Origin: Rathayibacter sp. Leaf185
GTDB lineage: Bacteria > Actinomycetota > Actinomycetes > Actinomycetales > Microbacteriaceae
Assembly: GCF_001423885.1 (NCBI RefSeq)
Contig: NZ_LMPP01000001.1
Location: 248,001-312,000 of the forward strand
Reading direction: 5' to 3'
Length of the DNA: 64,000 bases
Shown here: piece by piece, positions 1 through 9,167 of the stretch
How the letters are laid out: every line of letters starts with the position of its first letter
Position numbering within the stretch: the first letter of the stretch is position 1
Translations under genes and position numbers: made by a program
Notes under the pieces: generated by a model
What the model saw: only the letters and a program-made list of their open reading frames with translations
Told to the model about the DNA's origin: nothing
Databases searched by the model: none

Positions 1-318
1 GTGCTCTCGGGACGCCCCGTCCGCGCGAGTGAGGCGCTCGAGTGGCAGCTCGTCACCGAGGTCGTCCCCCGCGCCGAGCTCGCGGATCGCGTGCGCGAGC
101 GGGTCGCCGCACTCGCCGCGCGCCCGGCTCACGTCGCCGCCGCGGCCAAGCGGCTGCTCCGCACCGACGCTGCGCGCCGCATCGAGCGCGCCGCCGAGGA
201 GACGGAGACCCTCGTCGAGCTCCTGGCCGTCCCCGCGACGCGCGCACTCCTCGACGCCGAGCACGAGCGCCAGCGCCGACGCGCCTCCCGGCCCCGCCGC
301 GTCGCCGCCCGGGTCTAG
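1..318 (+). CDS. Enoyl-CoA hydratase/isomerase family protein, C-terminal part
   Basis: The 105 visible residues match the C-terminal end of crotonase-fold proteins: the opening block LSGRPVRASEALEWQLV followed by VVPRAEL is the usual stretch in which the family's hydratases and isomerases have (S)GR..(D/S)A.EA...GLV..VVP. After it come the helices that trimerise the fold. The N-terminal two thirds, with the oxyanion-hole segments, lie outside the window, so the exact substrate cannot be told. Family assignment is good; position 1 is not a real start, although a GTG happens to be there. Confidence 0.8.
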   Translation: MLSGRPVRASEALEWQLVTEVVPRAELADRVRERVAALAARPAHVAAAAKRLLRTDAARRIERAAEETETLVELLAVPATRALLDAEHERQRRRASRPRRVAARV

Positions 319-370
319 CCCGGGCCGGAGCCCGGCCGCGCCCCAGGCGCCCCCCGCTAGCGTGACCGGC

Positions 371-1339
371 ATGACCCCGACCGGAGCACGACGAGCGGCT
401 GTCGTCGCCAATCCCACCAAGGGCGACCAGACCCGCCTCCGTCAGCTCGTGAGCGCGGCGGAGCAGGCGCACGGCTGGGAGCCGACGGTCTGGTTCGAGA
501 CGACACCCTCGGAGCCGGGCGGCACGCAGGCGCGAGCGGCGGCCGCCACGGGAGTCGAGGTCGTGCTCGCCGTCGGCGGCGACGGCACCGTCCGCGCGGT
601 GGCGGAGGGGCTGCGCGGTTCGGACACGGCGCTCGCGGTGGTCCCCTTCGGCACCGGCAACCTGCTCGTGCGCAACCTCGGCCTGCCGCTGGGCTTCGAG
701 GAGGCGGTGCGGATCGCCTTCGCCGGGCGCGGCCACCGGATCGACACCGGAGTGGTCGAGCTGGAGCGTCCCGACGGAGCGCGCAACGAGCACGCCTTCG
801 TCGTGATGGCGGGCCTGGGGATCGACGCGAAGATGATCGCCAAGACCAGCACCAAGCTCAAGAAGGCCGTCGGCTGGCTCGCCTACGTCGACGGCGGGAT
901 GCGGGCGCTCGCCGAGCTCGAGCCGGTCCGGATGCGCTACTCGCTCGACGGATCGCCCTCCCGCACCGTCTCGGCGCACTCGGTCATGGTCGGCAACTGC
1001 GGAGTCCTGCCCGGCGGGATCCTGCTCATCCCCGAGGCCTCCCCCGACGACGGGGTGCTCGACATCGTCGCCCTCCGCCCGCGCGGGCCGTTCGGCTGGC
1101 TGAAGGTCTGGAACACCCTGACCTGGGAGAACGGCGTGCTGCGCCGCTCCGCGGCGGGCCGCAAGCTGATCGATCTGGGCAAGGACGCGCGACAGGTCAC
1201 CTACCTCCGCGGCGAGGACATCCGGATCCGGATGGACGAGCCGCAGGAGATCCAGCTCGACGGCGACGGCTTCGGTCTCGCCTCCGCGGTCCGGATCCGG
1301 GTCGATCCCGGCTCGCTGCTGGTGCGGGTCGCCGGCTGA
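371..1339 (+). CDS. Diacylglycerol kinase family lipid kinase
   Basis: A 322-residue soluble kinase of the DAGK/sphingosine-kinase/YegS superfamily, which phosphorylates a lipid hydroxyl with ATP. Visible signatures are the N-terminal VVANPTKG motif, the nucleotide-binding GGDGT motif within VLAVGGDGTVRAVAEGL, and the PFGTGNLLVRNLGLP motif; the C-terminal half has the usual beta-rich fold with VLPGGILLIPEASPDDG. Length is normal for the family (about 300). ATG at 371 is chosen; an in-frame GTG at 362 is an alternative and neither has a strong ribosome site. It converges on the oxidase gene at 1341 with one base between the stop codons. The lipid substrate (diacylglycerol or other) is inferred. 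Confidence 0.88.
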   Translation: MTPTGARRAAVVANPTKGDQTRLRQLVSAAEQAHGWEPTVWFETTPSEPGGTQARAAAATGVEVVLAVGGDGTVRAVAEGLRGSDTALAVVPFGTGNLLVRNLGLPLGFEEAVRIAFAGRGHRIDTGVVELERPDGARNEHAFVVMAGLGIDAKMIAKTSTKLKKAVGWLAYVDGGMRALAELEPVRMRYSLDGSPSRTVSAHSVMVGNCGVLPGGILLIPEASPDDGVLDIVALRPRGPFGWLKVWNTLTWENGVLRRSAAGRKLIDLGKDARQVTYLRGEDIRIRMDEPQEIQLDGDGFGLASAVRIRVDPGSLLVRVAG

Positions 1340-1340
1340 G

Positions 1341-2396
1341 TCACGGCGCGACGGCGAGGCCCTCGAGGTCGCCGAGCGACGCGACTCCGGACTGCGTCAG
1401 CATGAGCCGGAACTCGTCGCCGAGCAGCGCGAGCAGCGCAGCGACCTCGTCGGATCCCCCCGCGGCGAGCGCCCACAGCAGCGGGCGTCCGACGAAGGCG
1501 GCGCGAGCCCCGAGCGCGAGGGCGGCGAGCAGGTGCCGGCCCGAGCGCACCCCGCTGTCCACGTAGACCTCGACGTCGCCACCGACCGCGTCGACGACCT
1601 CGGCGAGCGCGCCGACCGCGGTCACCGAGCCGTCCATCCGCCGGCCGCCGTGCGTCGACACGACCACTCCGGAGGCGCCGGCGTCGACCGCGCGCCGCGC
1701 GTCCTGGCCGCGGAGCACGCCCTTGACCAGCACCGGCAGCCCCGAGACGTCGGCGAGCCGTCCGATGTCGTCCAGCCCCGGGTTCGGGATGGGCCCCCCG
1801 AGCACCCGTTCGCGCTCGGCATCGGTCAGGTTCCCGAGCCGCGCGCGGCCGGGGATGTCGGGCCAGCTGAGCGGCTCGATCCCGGGGCGCTCACCGCGCA
1901 GCAGGGGCATCTCGACGGTCAGCATCAGGGCGCGGGCACCGGCGGAGGCGGCGCGCTCGACGAGCGCCTGCGTCACGTCGGCGTCGGCCAGCAGGTACAC
2001 CTGGAACCACCACGGCGCCCCCTCGGCGGCGATGCGCTCGAACGGCACGGCCGTGTTCGTCGAGACGCCGATCAGCGTGCCGGCGCGCGCCGCCGCCTCG
2101 GCCATCGCGATCTCGCCGCGCGGGTCGGCGGCCACCTGCTGCGCCATCGGGGCGATGAGCAGCGGAGTCGCGACGCTCGTCCCGAGGACCGTGGTCGCCG
2201 TCGACGCCTCGAGCGCTCCGCGCAGAGCCGCCGGGCGGAAGCGGATCGCGTCCCACGCCGCGAGGTCGGCGTCGCGCTCGAGGTGTCCGCCGGCGACGGC
2301 CCCGTAGTAGTCGGCGACGAACCAGGGCAGCGCCTCTCGAGCACGCTCCTCGAGCTCGCCGATGCGTCTGCGCGACTCCGCGCTGCCTGCGGTCAT
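1341..2396 (-). CDS. FMN-dependent alpha-hydroxy-acid oxidase (lactate oxidase/monooxygenase-like)
   Basis: A 351-residue TIM-barrel flavoenzyme of the L-lactate/glycolate oxidase family, which oxidises 2-hydroxy acids to 2-oxo acids using FMN. Evidence: N-terminal ALPWFVADYYGAVAGG, the FMN-binding segment TPLLIAPMAQQ, VLVKGVL with the flavin-contacting lysine, and the active-site block GVVVSTHGGRRMDG, where the histidine acts as base; the family consensus is SNHGGR, so the T for N change is a small deviation. The C-terminal DSGVRSGRHLLAALALGARAAFVGRP loop binds the phosphate. ATG at 2396 follows a good AAGGGGAGG ribosome site. Whether it acts as oxidase, monooxygenase or dehydrogenase cannot be seen from sequence. 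Confidence 0.87.
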   Translation of the reverse strand: MTAGSAESRRRIGELEERAREALPWFVADYYGAVAGGHLERDADLAAWDAIRFRPAALRGALEASTATTVLGTSVATPLLIAPMAQQVAADPRGEIAMAEAAARAGTLIGVSTNTAVPFERIAAEGAPWWFQVYLLADADVTQALVERAASAGARALMLTVEMPLLRGERPGIEPLSWPDIPGRARLGNLTDAERERVLGGPIPNPGLDDIGRLADVSGLPVLVKGVLRGQDARRAVDAGASGVVVSTHGGRRMDGSVTAVGALAEVVDAVGGDVEVYVDSGVRSGRHLLAALALGARAAFVGRPLLWALAAGGSDEVAALLALLGDEFRLMLTQSGVASLGDLEGLAVAP

Positions 2397-2513
2397 CGGC
2401 GGCCTCCCCTTCGATGGTCGTCCCGACACTATGCCGCGCGAGGTCTGTGCCGCGCCGAGGTCCGTGCCGCGCCGAGGCGCTCGGGCCCGAACTCGGCTAC
2501 GGTGGAGGCCGCG

Positions 2514-2693
2514 AAGGGGAGTAGTTCCCACCGTCCGCTGCGCGGACGATGAGTGCGCGTCGACATGCTGGTCCGGGACGATCCGGGCCCGGCGCGCCAC
2601 CCGGATCCTGGAGGATGCGGGCGAACGAGACCTTCGGTCAGTCGACGTCCGTCCTGACCGGTCCTCTCGCGCGGGTCGGCGGGGCACTACTCC
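2514..2693 (+). promoter_or_regulatory. yybP-ykoY manganese riboswitch in the leader of the VIT/CCC1 gene
   Basis: The leader carries both conserved loops of the Mn2+-sensing yybP-ykoY aptamer: AAGGGGAGTAG at 2514-2524 (L1) and CGAGACCTTCG at 2626-2636 (L3). The closing helix P1 is GGAGTAG (2518-2524) with CTACTCC (2687-2693). Internal hairpins are GTCCGCTGCGCGGAC (2533-2547), ATCCGGG/CCCGGAT (2581-2606) and GGTCAG/CTGACC (2636-2659). The 3' strand of P1 abuts the ribosome-binding AGGAG at 2694-2698, seven bases before the ATG at 2704, which suggests control at translation initiation. Motif identity is from knowledge of the family; ligand response is inferred. Confidence 0.88.
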
Positions 2694-2703
2694 AGGAGAT
2701 CCC

Positions 2704-3810
2704 ATGGCGAGCACCGCACAGGACCCCACCCCCACCCAGATCCGGCGCTGGCGGCGCTACCTCGCCGACGAGCTCGCCGAGGCCGCGACCTACCGCGATC
2801 TCGCGGAGCGCCGCACCGGTGAGGAGCGCGAGATCCTCCTCTCCCTCGCCGCCGCCGAGGGCCGGCACGAGGAGCACTGGCGAGAGCTCCTCGGCCCGGC
2901 CGCCGAGCCGTCGCCCCGGCCGGACGGGCGCACGCGCCTGCTCGGGTTCCTCACCCGGCGCTTCGGCTCGGTCTTCGTGCTGGCGCTGATCCAGCGCGCC
3001 GAGGCCCGCTCGCCCTACGCCGACGACGACGACGCGACCGAGGCGATGGCGGCCGACGAGCGGATCCACGGCGAGGTGGTCCGCGGGCTCGCCGAGCGCG
3101 GCCGCAGCCGGCTCTCGGGCACCTTCCGAGCCGCGGTCTTCGGCGCCAACGACGGACTCGTCTCGAATCTCGCGCTGGTGCTCGGCGTCGGAGCGAGCGG
3201 AGTCGCGACGAGCGTCGTGCTCTTCACCGGTATCGCGGGCCTGCTCGCGGGTGCCCTCTCGATGGGAGCGGGCGAGTTCGTCTCGGTGCGCTCGCAGCGC
3301 GAACTGCTGTCGGCCTCGCACCCGGATCTCGACACCAACCGCGTCGTCCCTGACCTCGACGTCGACGCGAACGAGCTCGCCCTGGTCTACCGGGCCCGCG
3401 GGATGACGCAGGAGGAGGCGGACGCGCGGGCCACCTCCGTCTTCTCGGGGCTCCGCGGCGGCCTCGCGCCCACCTCGCCGATCACCATCGGCGGCCCCAG
3501 GGCCGACCCGTCGATCGACGAGCACGAGTCGATCGGCACCGGCATGGGCGCCGCGCTCTCGAGCTTCTGCTTCTTCGCCTCCGGCGCGATCATCCCCGTG
3601 CTGCCCTATCTGCTCGGGATGTCGGGGCTCGCGGCCGTGATCCTCGCCTCGGTGCTGGTGGGCATCGCGCTCCTCGCGACCGGCGCCATCGTCGGACTGC
3701 TCTCGGGAGCGCCGCCCTTCGCACGGGCGATGCGCCAGCTCGGGATCGGCTACGGAGCGGCCCTGGTGACCTATCTGCTCGGGCTGCTGTTCGGGGCCTC
3801 CGGAGTCTGA
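2704..3810 (+). CDS. Ferritin-like (rubrerythrin) domain fused to VIT1/CCC1-family Fe/Mn transporter
   Basis: 368 residues. Residues about 1-130 are a ferritin-like four-helix domain with carboxylate and histidine pairs (DELAEAATYRDLAE, EGRHEEHW, DERIHGEVV). From about 140 comes the VIT/CCC1 transporter domain, opening with the diagnostic FRAAVFGANDGLVSNLALVLGV and GALSMGAGEFVSVRSQRELL, then C-terminal membrane helices. The architecture matches bacterial membrane-bound ferritin proteins (MbfA-like) that export iron; the Mn riboswitch directly upstream points instead, or also, to manganese export. It acts in the cytoplasmic membrane. ATG at 2704 follows AGGAG at 2694-2698. The last 40 bases overlap the convergent gene ending at 3771. 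Confidence 0.92.
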   Translation: MASTAQDPTPTQIRRWRRYLADELAEAATYRDLAERRTGEEREILLSLAAAEGRHEEHWRELLGPAAEPSPRPDGRTRLLGFLTRRFGSVFVLALIQRAEARSPYADDDDATEAMAADERIHGEVVRGLAERGRSRLSGTFRAAVFGANDGLVSNLALVLGVGASGVATSVVLFTGIAGLLAGALSMGAGEFVSVRSQRELLSASHPDLDTNRVVPDLDVDANELALVYRARGMTQEEADARATSVFSGLRGGLAPTSPITIGGPRADPSIDEHESIGTGMGAALSSFCFFASGAIIPVLPYLLGMSGLAAVILASVLVGIALLATGAIVGLLSGAPPFARAMRQLGIGYGAALVTYLLGLLFGASGV

Positions 3811-4406
3811 TCCTCCGGGGCCCGCGCCTCTCGGCCCTTCCACTGGAGCGCCCCGACCGCGATCGCCAGCAGCAGCGAGAACGGCAGGCTGCCCAGGAGC
3901 GGGATCGAGGCGTAGTAGAGGATCTGCCGCTGGATCCACGCGGGCGACGGGGTGTCGGAGTCGCCGTAATACGAGGCGGGCGGCGACGAGTAGCCCGTGT
4001 ACAGCACGAGCAGCCCGAGGGCGCTGCCGACGAGCCCGGCGAGCAGCAGCCCCAGGAGCCACGGGTTGCGGAGGAAGGGGGTCTCGCGCGGCGCAGGAGC
4101 TGGTCGCGGCTCCTCTGCGACGGGCGCCTCCCACGGCGTCTCGGGGCCCGACGGGAGCGCGACGGGCCGGATCGTCTCGGGTGCGGGAGCCGCGACGCGT
4201 CGGGATCGGCGGGTGTCCGCGACCGCGGCGATCTGCGGGAGGCCCACGACGGTCGGCGATGCCCGACCCGGACCCGTTCCCGGCCGGGCGAACGCCCGCT
4301 CGTCGCCGCGCACCCGGTCGACACCGCCCGCGAAACCGCGCTGGAACGCGGCGTCGTACCGCGGATCCACCGTCTTCCGGTCGCTACCGTCGCGCTCCGT
4401 CATCAT
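3771..4406 (-). CDS. Hypothetical membrane protein with two helices
   Basis: A 211-residue protein not recognised as a known family. The first 115 residues are hydrophilic, rich in Arg, Pro and Ala and probably disordered; two hydrophobic segments follow (PWLLGLLLAGLVGSALGLLV near residue 120 and IPLLGSLPFSLLLAIAVGAL near 170), with a short charged tail. The first 23 bases overlap the end of pheA, so it is likely translated from the pheA transcript, and its 3' end overlaps the convergent metal transporter by 40 bases. Starts at 4406 and 4403 are adjacent ATG codons. No function can be proposed. Confidence 0.65.
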   Translation of the reverse strand: MMTERDGSDRKTVDPRYDAAFQRGFAGGVDRVRGDERAFARPGTGPGRASPTVVGLPQIAAVADTRRSRRVAAPAPETIRPVALPSGPETPWEAPVAEEPRPAPAPRETPFLRNPWLLGLLLAGLVGSALGLLVLYTGYSSPPASYYGDSDTPSPAWIQRQILYYASIPLLGSLPFSLLLAIAVGALQWKGREARAPEDQTPEAPNSSPSR

Positions 4407-5355
4407 CGACCTCCGGCTCGTTGCTCAGGATCCCGCGCAGCCAGTCGCGGGCCTCGATGAACACCTCGTCGTCGTAGCGTCGCACGTACGAGACCTGACG
4501 GCGATCCGCACGGGGATACGAGCCGAGGAAGATCACCCGCGGGCTGAAGCGGCGCAGCCCCAGCAGCGCGTCCGCGACCCGCTCGTCGTGGGCGTGGCCG
4601 TCGAGATCGATCACGAACCGGTAGCGCCCGAGAGCGTCTCCGATCGGCCGCGACTGGATCATGCTGAGGTTCACCCCGCGGGTCGCGAACTGCTCGAGCA
4701 TGTCCAGGAGCGAGCCGGGCTCGTCGGAGGGCAGCTCGACGATGAGGCTGGTCTTGTCGGCGCCGGTCGGCTCGGGCATGGCGGTCGAGCGCGAGACGTG
4801 CACGAAGCGGGTGACCGCGTGCGGGTTGTCGCCGATCCTCTCGGCCAGCACCTCGACGTCGTGGTGGGCGACGATCCCCGGAGGCGCGATCGCGGCCTGC
4901 GCGGGCGCTCCGCCGAGCAGGTCGATCGTGGCCTGCACATTGCTCGAGGCCGGGAGGTACTCGTGGCTCGGGATCTCGCGGTCGAGCCAGAGGCGGCACT
5001 GTCCGTAGGCGACGGGGTGCGCGGCGACGACGCGCACGTCCTCGAGTCGTGTGCCGGGCCTGCCGACGAGGATGAACGAGACCGGGACGAGGTACTCGCC
5101 GACGATCCGCAGCCCCGGGATCTTCGCGAGCGCGTCCTGCGCGGCGGTGACGCCTCCCTCGACCGAGTTCTCGATCGCGATGACCGCGCCGGCGCTGCGA
5201 CCCGAGACCAGATCGCCCAGCGCCTCCCCCACGTTCGAGACGCTGCGCCACTCGTGACCGCGCGCCTCCGGGACCTGCGCCAGCGCCGCCTCCGTGAAGG
5301 TGCCGGAGGGCCCGAGATAGCTGTACGTGCGGGAGGGCGGGGAGCTGTCGGGCAT
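4384..5355 (-). CDS. pheA: Prephenate dehydratase
   Basis: A 323-residue enzyme converting prephenate to phenylpyruvate in phenylalanine synthesis. The catalytic PDT domain starts at YSYLGPSGTFTEAAL and includes the ENSVEGGVTAA segment of the active site; the C-terminal ACT regulatory domain is seen in TSLIVELPSDEPGSLLDMLE followed by the SRPIGDALGRYRF motif that binds phenylalanine, so feedback inhibition is expected. It is monofunctional, with no chorismate mutase domain. ATG at 5355 lies 60 bases from the divergent pgm start, leaving a short shared promoter region. The downstream membrane-protein gene overlaps its stop. Confidence 0.95.
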   Translation of the reverse strand: MPDSSPPSRTYSYLGPSGTFTEAALAQVPEARGHEWRSVSNVGEALGDLVSGRSAGAVIAIENSVEGGVTAAQDALAKIPGLRIVGEYLVPVSFILVGRPGTRLEDVRVVAAHPVAYGQCRLWLDREIPSHEYLPASSNVQATIDLLGGAPAQAAIAPPGIVAHHDVEVLAERIGDNPHAVTRFVHVSRSTAMPEPTGADKTSLIVELPSDEPGSLLDMLEQFATRGVNLSMIQSRPIGDALGRYRFVIDLDGHAHDERVADALLGLRRFSPRVIFLGSYPRADRRQVSYVRRYDDEVFIEARDWLRGILSNEPEVDDDGARR

Positions 5356-5415
5356 GGCGGACAGCCTAGCCAGGGCGGTACCGCCGGAACGGCCGGGGCT
5401 GCCACTATGGACCCC

Positions 5416-7038
<1,623 letters not shown>

Positions 7039-7047
7039 GGCGACGCC

Positions 7048-7107
7048 CTGAGTTGCCCGGAAGGGCTCGTTCTCTCGCCGGAGAACGAGCCCTTCCGGGC
7101 AACTCAG
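7048..7107. repeat. Perfect 27-bp hairpin, copy 1 of a repeated element; likely bidirectional terminator
   Basis: Arms 7048-7074 and 7081-7107 are perfect reverse complements (27 bp) around the six-base loop TCGCCG. It sits between the convergent ends of pgm (7038) and the DUF559 gene, whose stop codon (7104-7106) lies inside the right arm. The arm core GCCCGGAAGGGCTCGTTCTC recurs in both orientations in the hairpin at 8029-8076, so this is a repeated unit rather than a one-off terminator. There is no U-tract. Terminator role is inferred from position. Confidence 0.85.
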
Positions 7108-7967
7108 CGTCGGATGGCCGTCTGGACCTGGGCGACGACGGAGGCGAGATCGGCGAGGTCGTCGCCCGTGAGCTCGATGACGAACCAGCCGGCGGCGCGG
7201 AGGAGACCGATCCGCGCGCGGTCGCGGCGCCAGCGGTCGCGCTCCACCCTGTGGTAGTCGCCGTGGTACTCGACGATCACCCGGGCGCGGGCGATGCAGA
7301 GGTCCACTCGTCCGAGGAACACCGCGGCGTCGTAGATCTCGACGTTCGCCTCGATCCCCTGGATCCCGGCGAGGACGAGAGCGACGCGGACGAGGCTCTC
7401 GGGTCTCGACTCTGCTCGAGCATCGAGATGACCCAGCGCCTGTCGGAGCCTGCGCAGGCCTCGCCGTGAGCGGTAGCGCTGGACCGCGTCGTGGAGCGCC
7501 TCCGCGGTGCAGATCCCCCGGTGCAGGAGATGGTCGCCGACCGCGACGAGGTCCGGCAGCTCGAGGACGACGCTGAGGTCGCACCAGGTGCGTGCCGGCG
7601 TCGTCAACCGGCCGAGCGGGTACGACAGCACGTCGATGGAGGGATCGAGGGCGAGGGACCGTCCGGCGATGCCGATGGCGTGCGGGGCGCGCAGCGGGGA
7701 CGCGACTGCTACGTCGATCTCTCCGCGTCGCTCCCACCGGAGCTCGAGTGGGGCTCCCCAGAGCAGCGCGGCCGTCGGGCCGCAGACGAAGGCCTCCCTC
7801 CCGAGCCGGTACAGGAGCGCTGAGCACCGGTCAGCGAGGGTGGCCGCTGGTCGTACCGTGCGGACTCCGCGCACCGGCGCCACGACCGCGCGCATCGCAG
7901 CTCTCGTCGCGCCGGCGGCGTATCCCTCCGACACCCGGAACACACCCTCGGGAAGCTCAGCTGTCAC
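7104..7967 (-). CDS. DUF559 domain protein (predicted PD-(D/E)XK endonuclease-like)
   Basis: 287 residues. The C-terminal 100 residues have the DUF559/very-short-patch-repair-like fold: the VDLCIARARVIVEYHGDYHR strand-turn with conserved D and E, then DRARIGLLRAAGWFVIELTGDDL. The N-terminal 170 residues resemble the region that precedes DUF559 in many Microbacteriaceae proteins, with a winged-helix-like start and TPARTWCDLSVVLELPDLVAVGDHL. The usual lysine of the nuclease motif is not obvious, so activity is uncertain. GTG at 7967 is the start, behind a GAGGG stretch. The gene is bracketed by two copies of the same hairpin. A related gene is at 23805-24713. Biological role unknown; such genes are often accessory. 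Confidence 0.75.
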   Translation of the reverse strand: MTAELPEGVFRVSEGYAAGATRAAMRAVVAPVRGVRTVRPAATLADRCSALLYRLGREAFVCGPTAALLWGAPLELRWERRGEIDVAVASPLRAPHAIGIAGRSLALDPSIDVLSYPLGRLTTPARTWCDLSVVLELPDLVAVGDHLLHRGICTAEALHDAVQRYRSRRGLRRLRQALGHLDARAESRPESLVRVALVLAGIQGIEANVEIYDAAVFLGRVDLCIARARVIVEYHGDYHRVERDRWRRDRARIGLLRAAGWFVIELTGDDLADLASVVAQVQTAIRR

Positions 7968-8028
7968 GCCCTCATGCTGACGCCTGCCCCGCTCCCGTGC
8001 TCAGAACTCTCCACAGCCCCGACCGAGA

Positions 8029-8076
8029 TGCCCGGAAGGGCTCGTTCTCGGGAGGGAGAACGAGCCCTTCCGGGCA
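8029..8076. repeat. Perfect 21-bp hairpin, copy 2 of the repeated element
   Basis: Arms 8029-8049 and 8056-8076 pair perfectly over 21 bp around the loop GGGAGG, and pairing extends outward with one mismatch. The 20-base arm core GCCCGGAAGGGCTCGTTCTC is the same as in the hairpin at 7048-7107, while loops differ. It lies between the start of the DUF559 gene (7967) and the end of the aldo/keto reductase (8102), so it may end transcription of the latter. Together the two copies flank the DUF559 gene. Confidence 0.85.
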
Positions 8077-8101
8077 CCTCAGCGCCGGGTGCTGGCGGGG
8101 G

Positions 8102-9088
8102 CTACCAGCGGGGGTGCACGGTGGGGCGGAAGTGGGTGTCGTAGAGGGAGTTCACGGACTCCATGAAGGCCGGGCCGAGCGGGGCCGCGTCGGAGGCGGT
8201 CGCGTTGGCGCGGGCCTGCTCGACAGAGCGGGCGCCGGGGATGACGGCGGTGACTCCGCTCTGCTGGATGATCCAGGCGAGCGCGGCGGTGGCCGGGGCG
8301 AGGCCGTGGTCTGCGGCGAGGCGCGAGAACTCCTGGGCCGCCTCGACCCCGGTCGCGAAGTCGACGCCCGAGAAGGTCTCGCCCACATCGAAGGCCGAGC
8401 CGTCGCGGTTGTAGTTGCGGTGGTCGTCGGCGGCGAACGTCGTCTCGGTCGTGTAGCGGCCGCTGAGCAGCCCCGAGGCGAGCGGCACGCGCGCGAGGAT
8501 GCCCACGCCCGCCTCGCGAGCGGCCGGAAGCACCTCGTCGAGCGGCTTCAGGCGGAACGCGTTGAGGATGATCTGCACGCTCGCGACGTTCGGGCGGGCG
8601 ATCGCGGTGAGCGCCTCCTCGGTGCGCTCGACCGAGACGCCGTAGTCCGCGATCGCGCCCTCGGCGACCAGGGTGTCGAGCGCGTCGAAGACGGCGTCGT
8701 CGGAATAGACGGACGTCGGCGGGCAGTGCAGCTGCACGAGGTCGAGGGTGTCGACGCCGAGGTTCGCGCGCGAGCGGTCGGTCCAGGCGCGGAAGTTCTC
8801 GAGCACGTAGTTCGAGGGGATCTGCTCGACGCGGCGGCCCATCTTGGTGGCGACGAACACCTCCGCATCGGGGTGCGCGGCGCGGTAGGCGCCGATCGTG
8901 CGCTCGCTGCGGCCGTCGCCGTAGACGTCGGCGGTGTCGAAGAGCGTGACTCCCGACTCCACGGCGGCATCGAGGATGGCGAGGGCGTCGCTCTCGGCGA
9001 CGTCCCCCCAGTCGGCACCGAGCTGCCAGGTTCCGAGGCCGACGACGGAGACGGGCGCACCAGTGCGTCCGAGAGTTCGAGTGTCCAT
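8102..9088 (-). CDS. Aldo/keto reductase
   Basis: A 328-residue NADPH-dependent oxidoreductase of the AKR superfamily (YajO/Tas-like group). Key features: LGLGTWQ-type start (VVGLGTWQLGADWG), the catalytic FDTADVYGDGRSER with Asp and Tyr, the lysine in FVATKMGRR, the histidine in LDLVQLHCPP, and cofactor-binding GARSVEQARAN near the C-terminus. Length is typical. ATG at 9088 is the first codon of the homologous region. It diverges from the ribokinase-like gene at 9168 with 79 bases between. Substrate not predictable. Confidence 0.92.
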   Translation of the reverse strand: MDTRTLGRTGAPVSVVGLGTWQLGADWGDVAESDALAILDAAVESGVTLFDTADVYGDGRSERTIGAYRAAHPDAEVFVATKMGRRVEQIPSNYVLENFRAWTDRSRANLGVDTLDLVQLHCPPTSVYSDDAVFDALDTLVAEGAIADYGVSVERTEEALTAIARPNVASVQIILNAFRLKPLDEVLPAAREAGVGILARVPLASGLLSGRYTTETTFAADDHRNYNRDGSAFDVGETFSGVDFATGVEAAQEFSRLAADHGLAPATAALAWIIQQSGVTAVIPGARSVEQARANATASDAAPLGPAFMESVNSLYDTHFRPTVHPRW

Positions 9089-9167
9089 GGCTCCACCGTA
9101 GGCGCGGACGGAGCAGCGCGGAGCCCCCTTGCGCGTGCCCGGGGCGACAGGCCCTAACGTCGAGGGC

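Noticed and set aside
1533-2552. Plus-strand 339-codon frame opposite the hydroxy-acid oxidase
   Set aside because: Arg/His/Gly-rich shadow of the oxidase gene without any conserved motif.
3771-3810. Frameshift suspected from the 40-base overlap of convergent genes
   Set aside because: Both proteins have plausible ends in this overlap, and convergent overlaps of this size also occur at 46564-46580.
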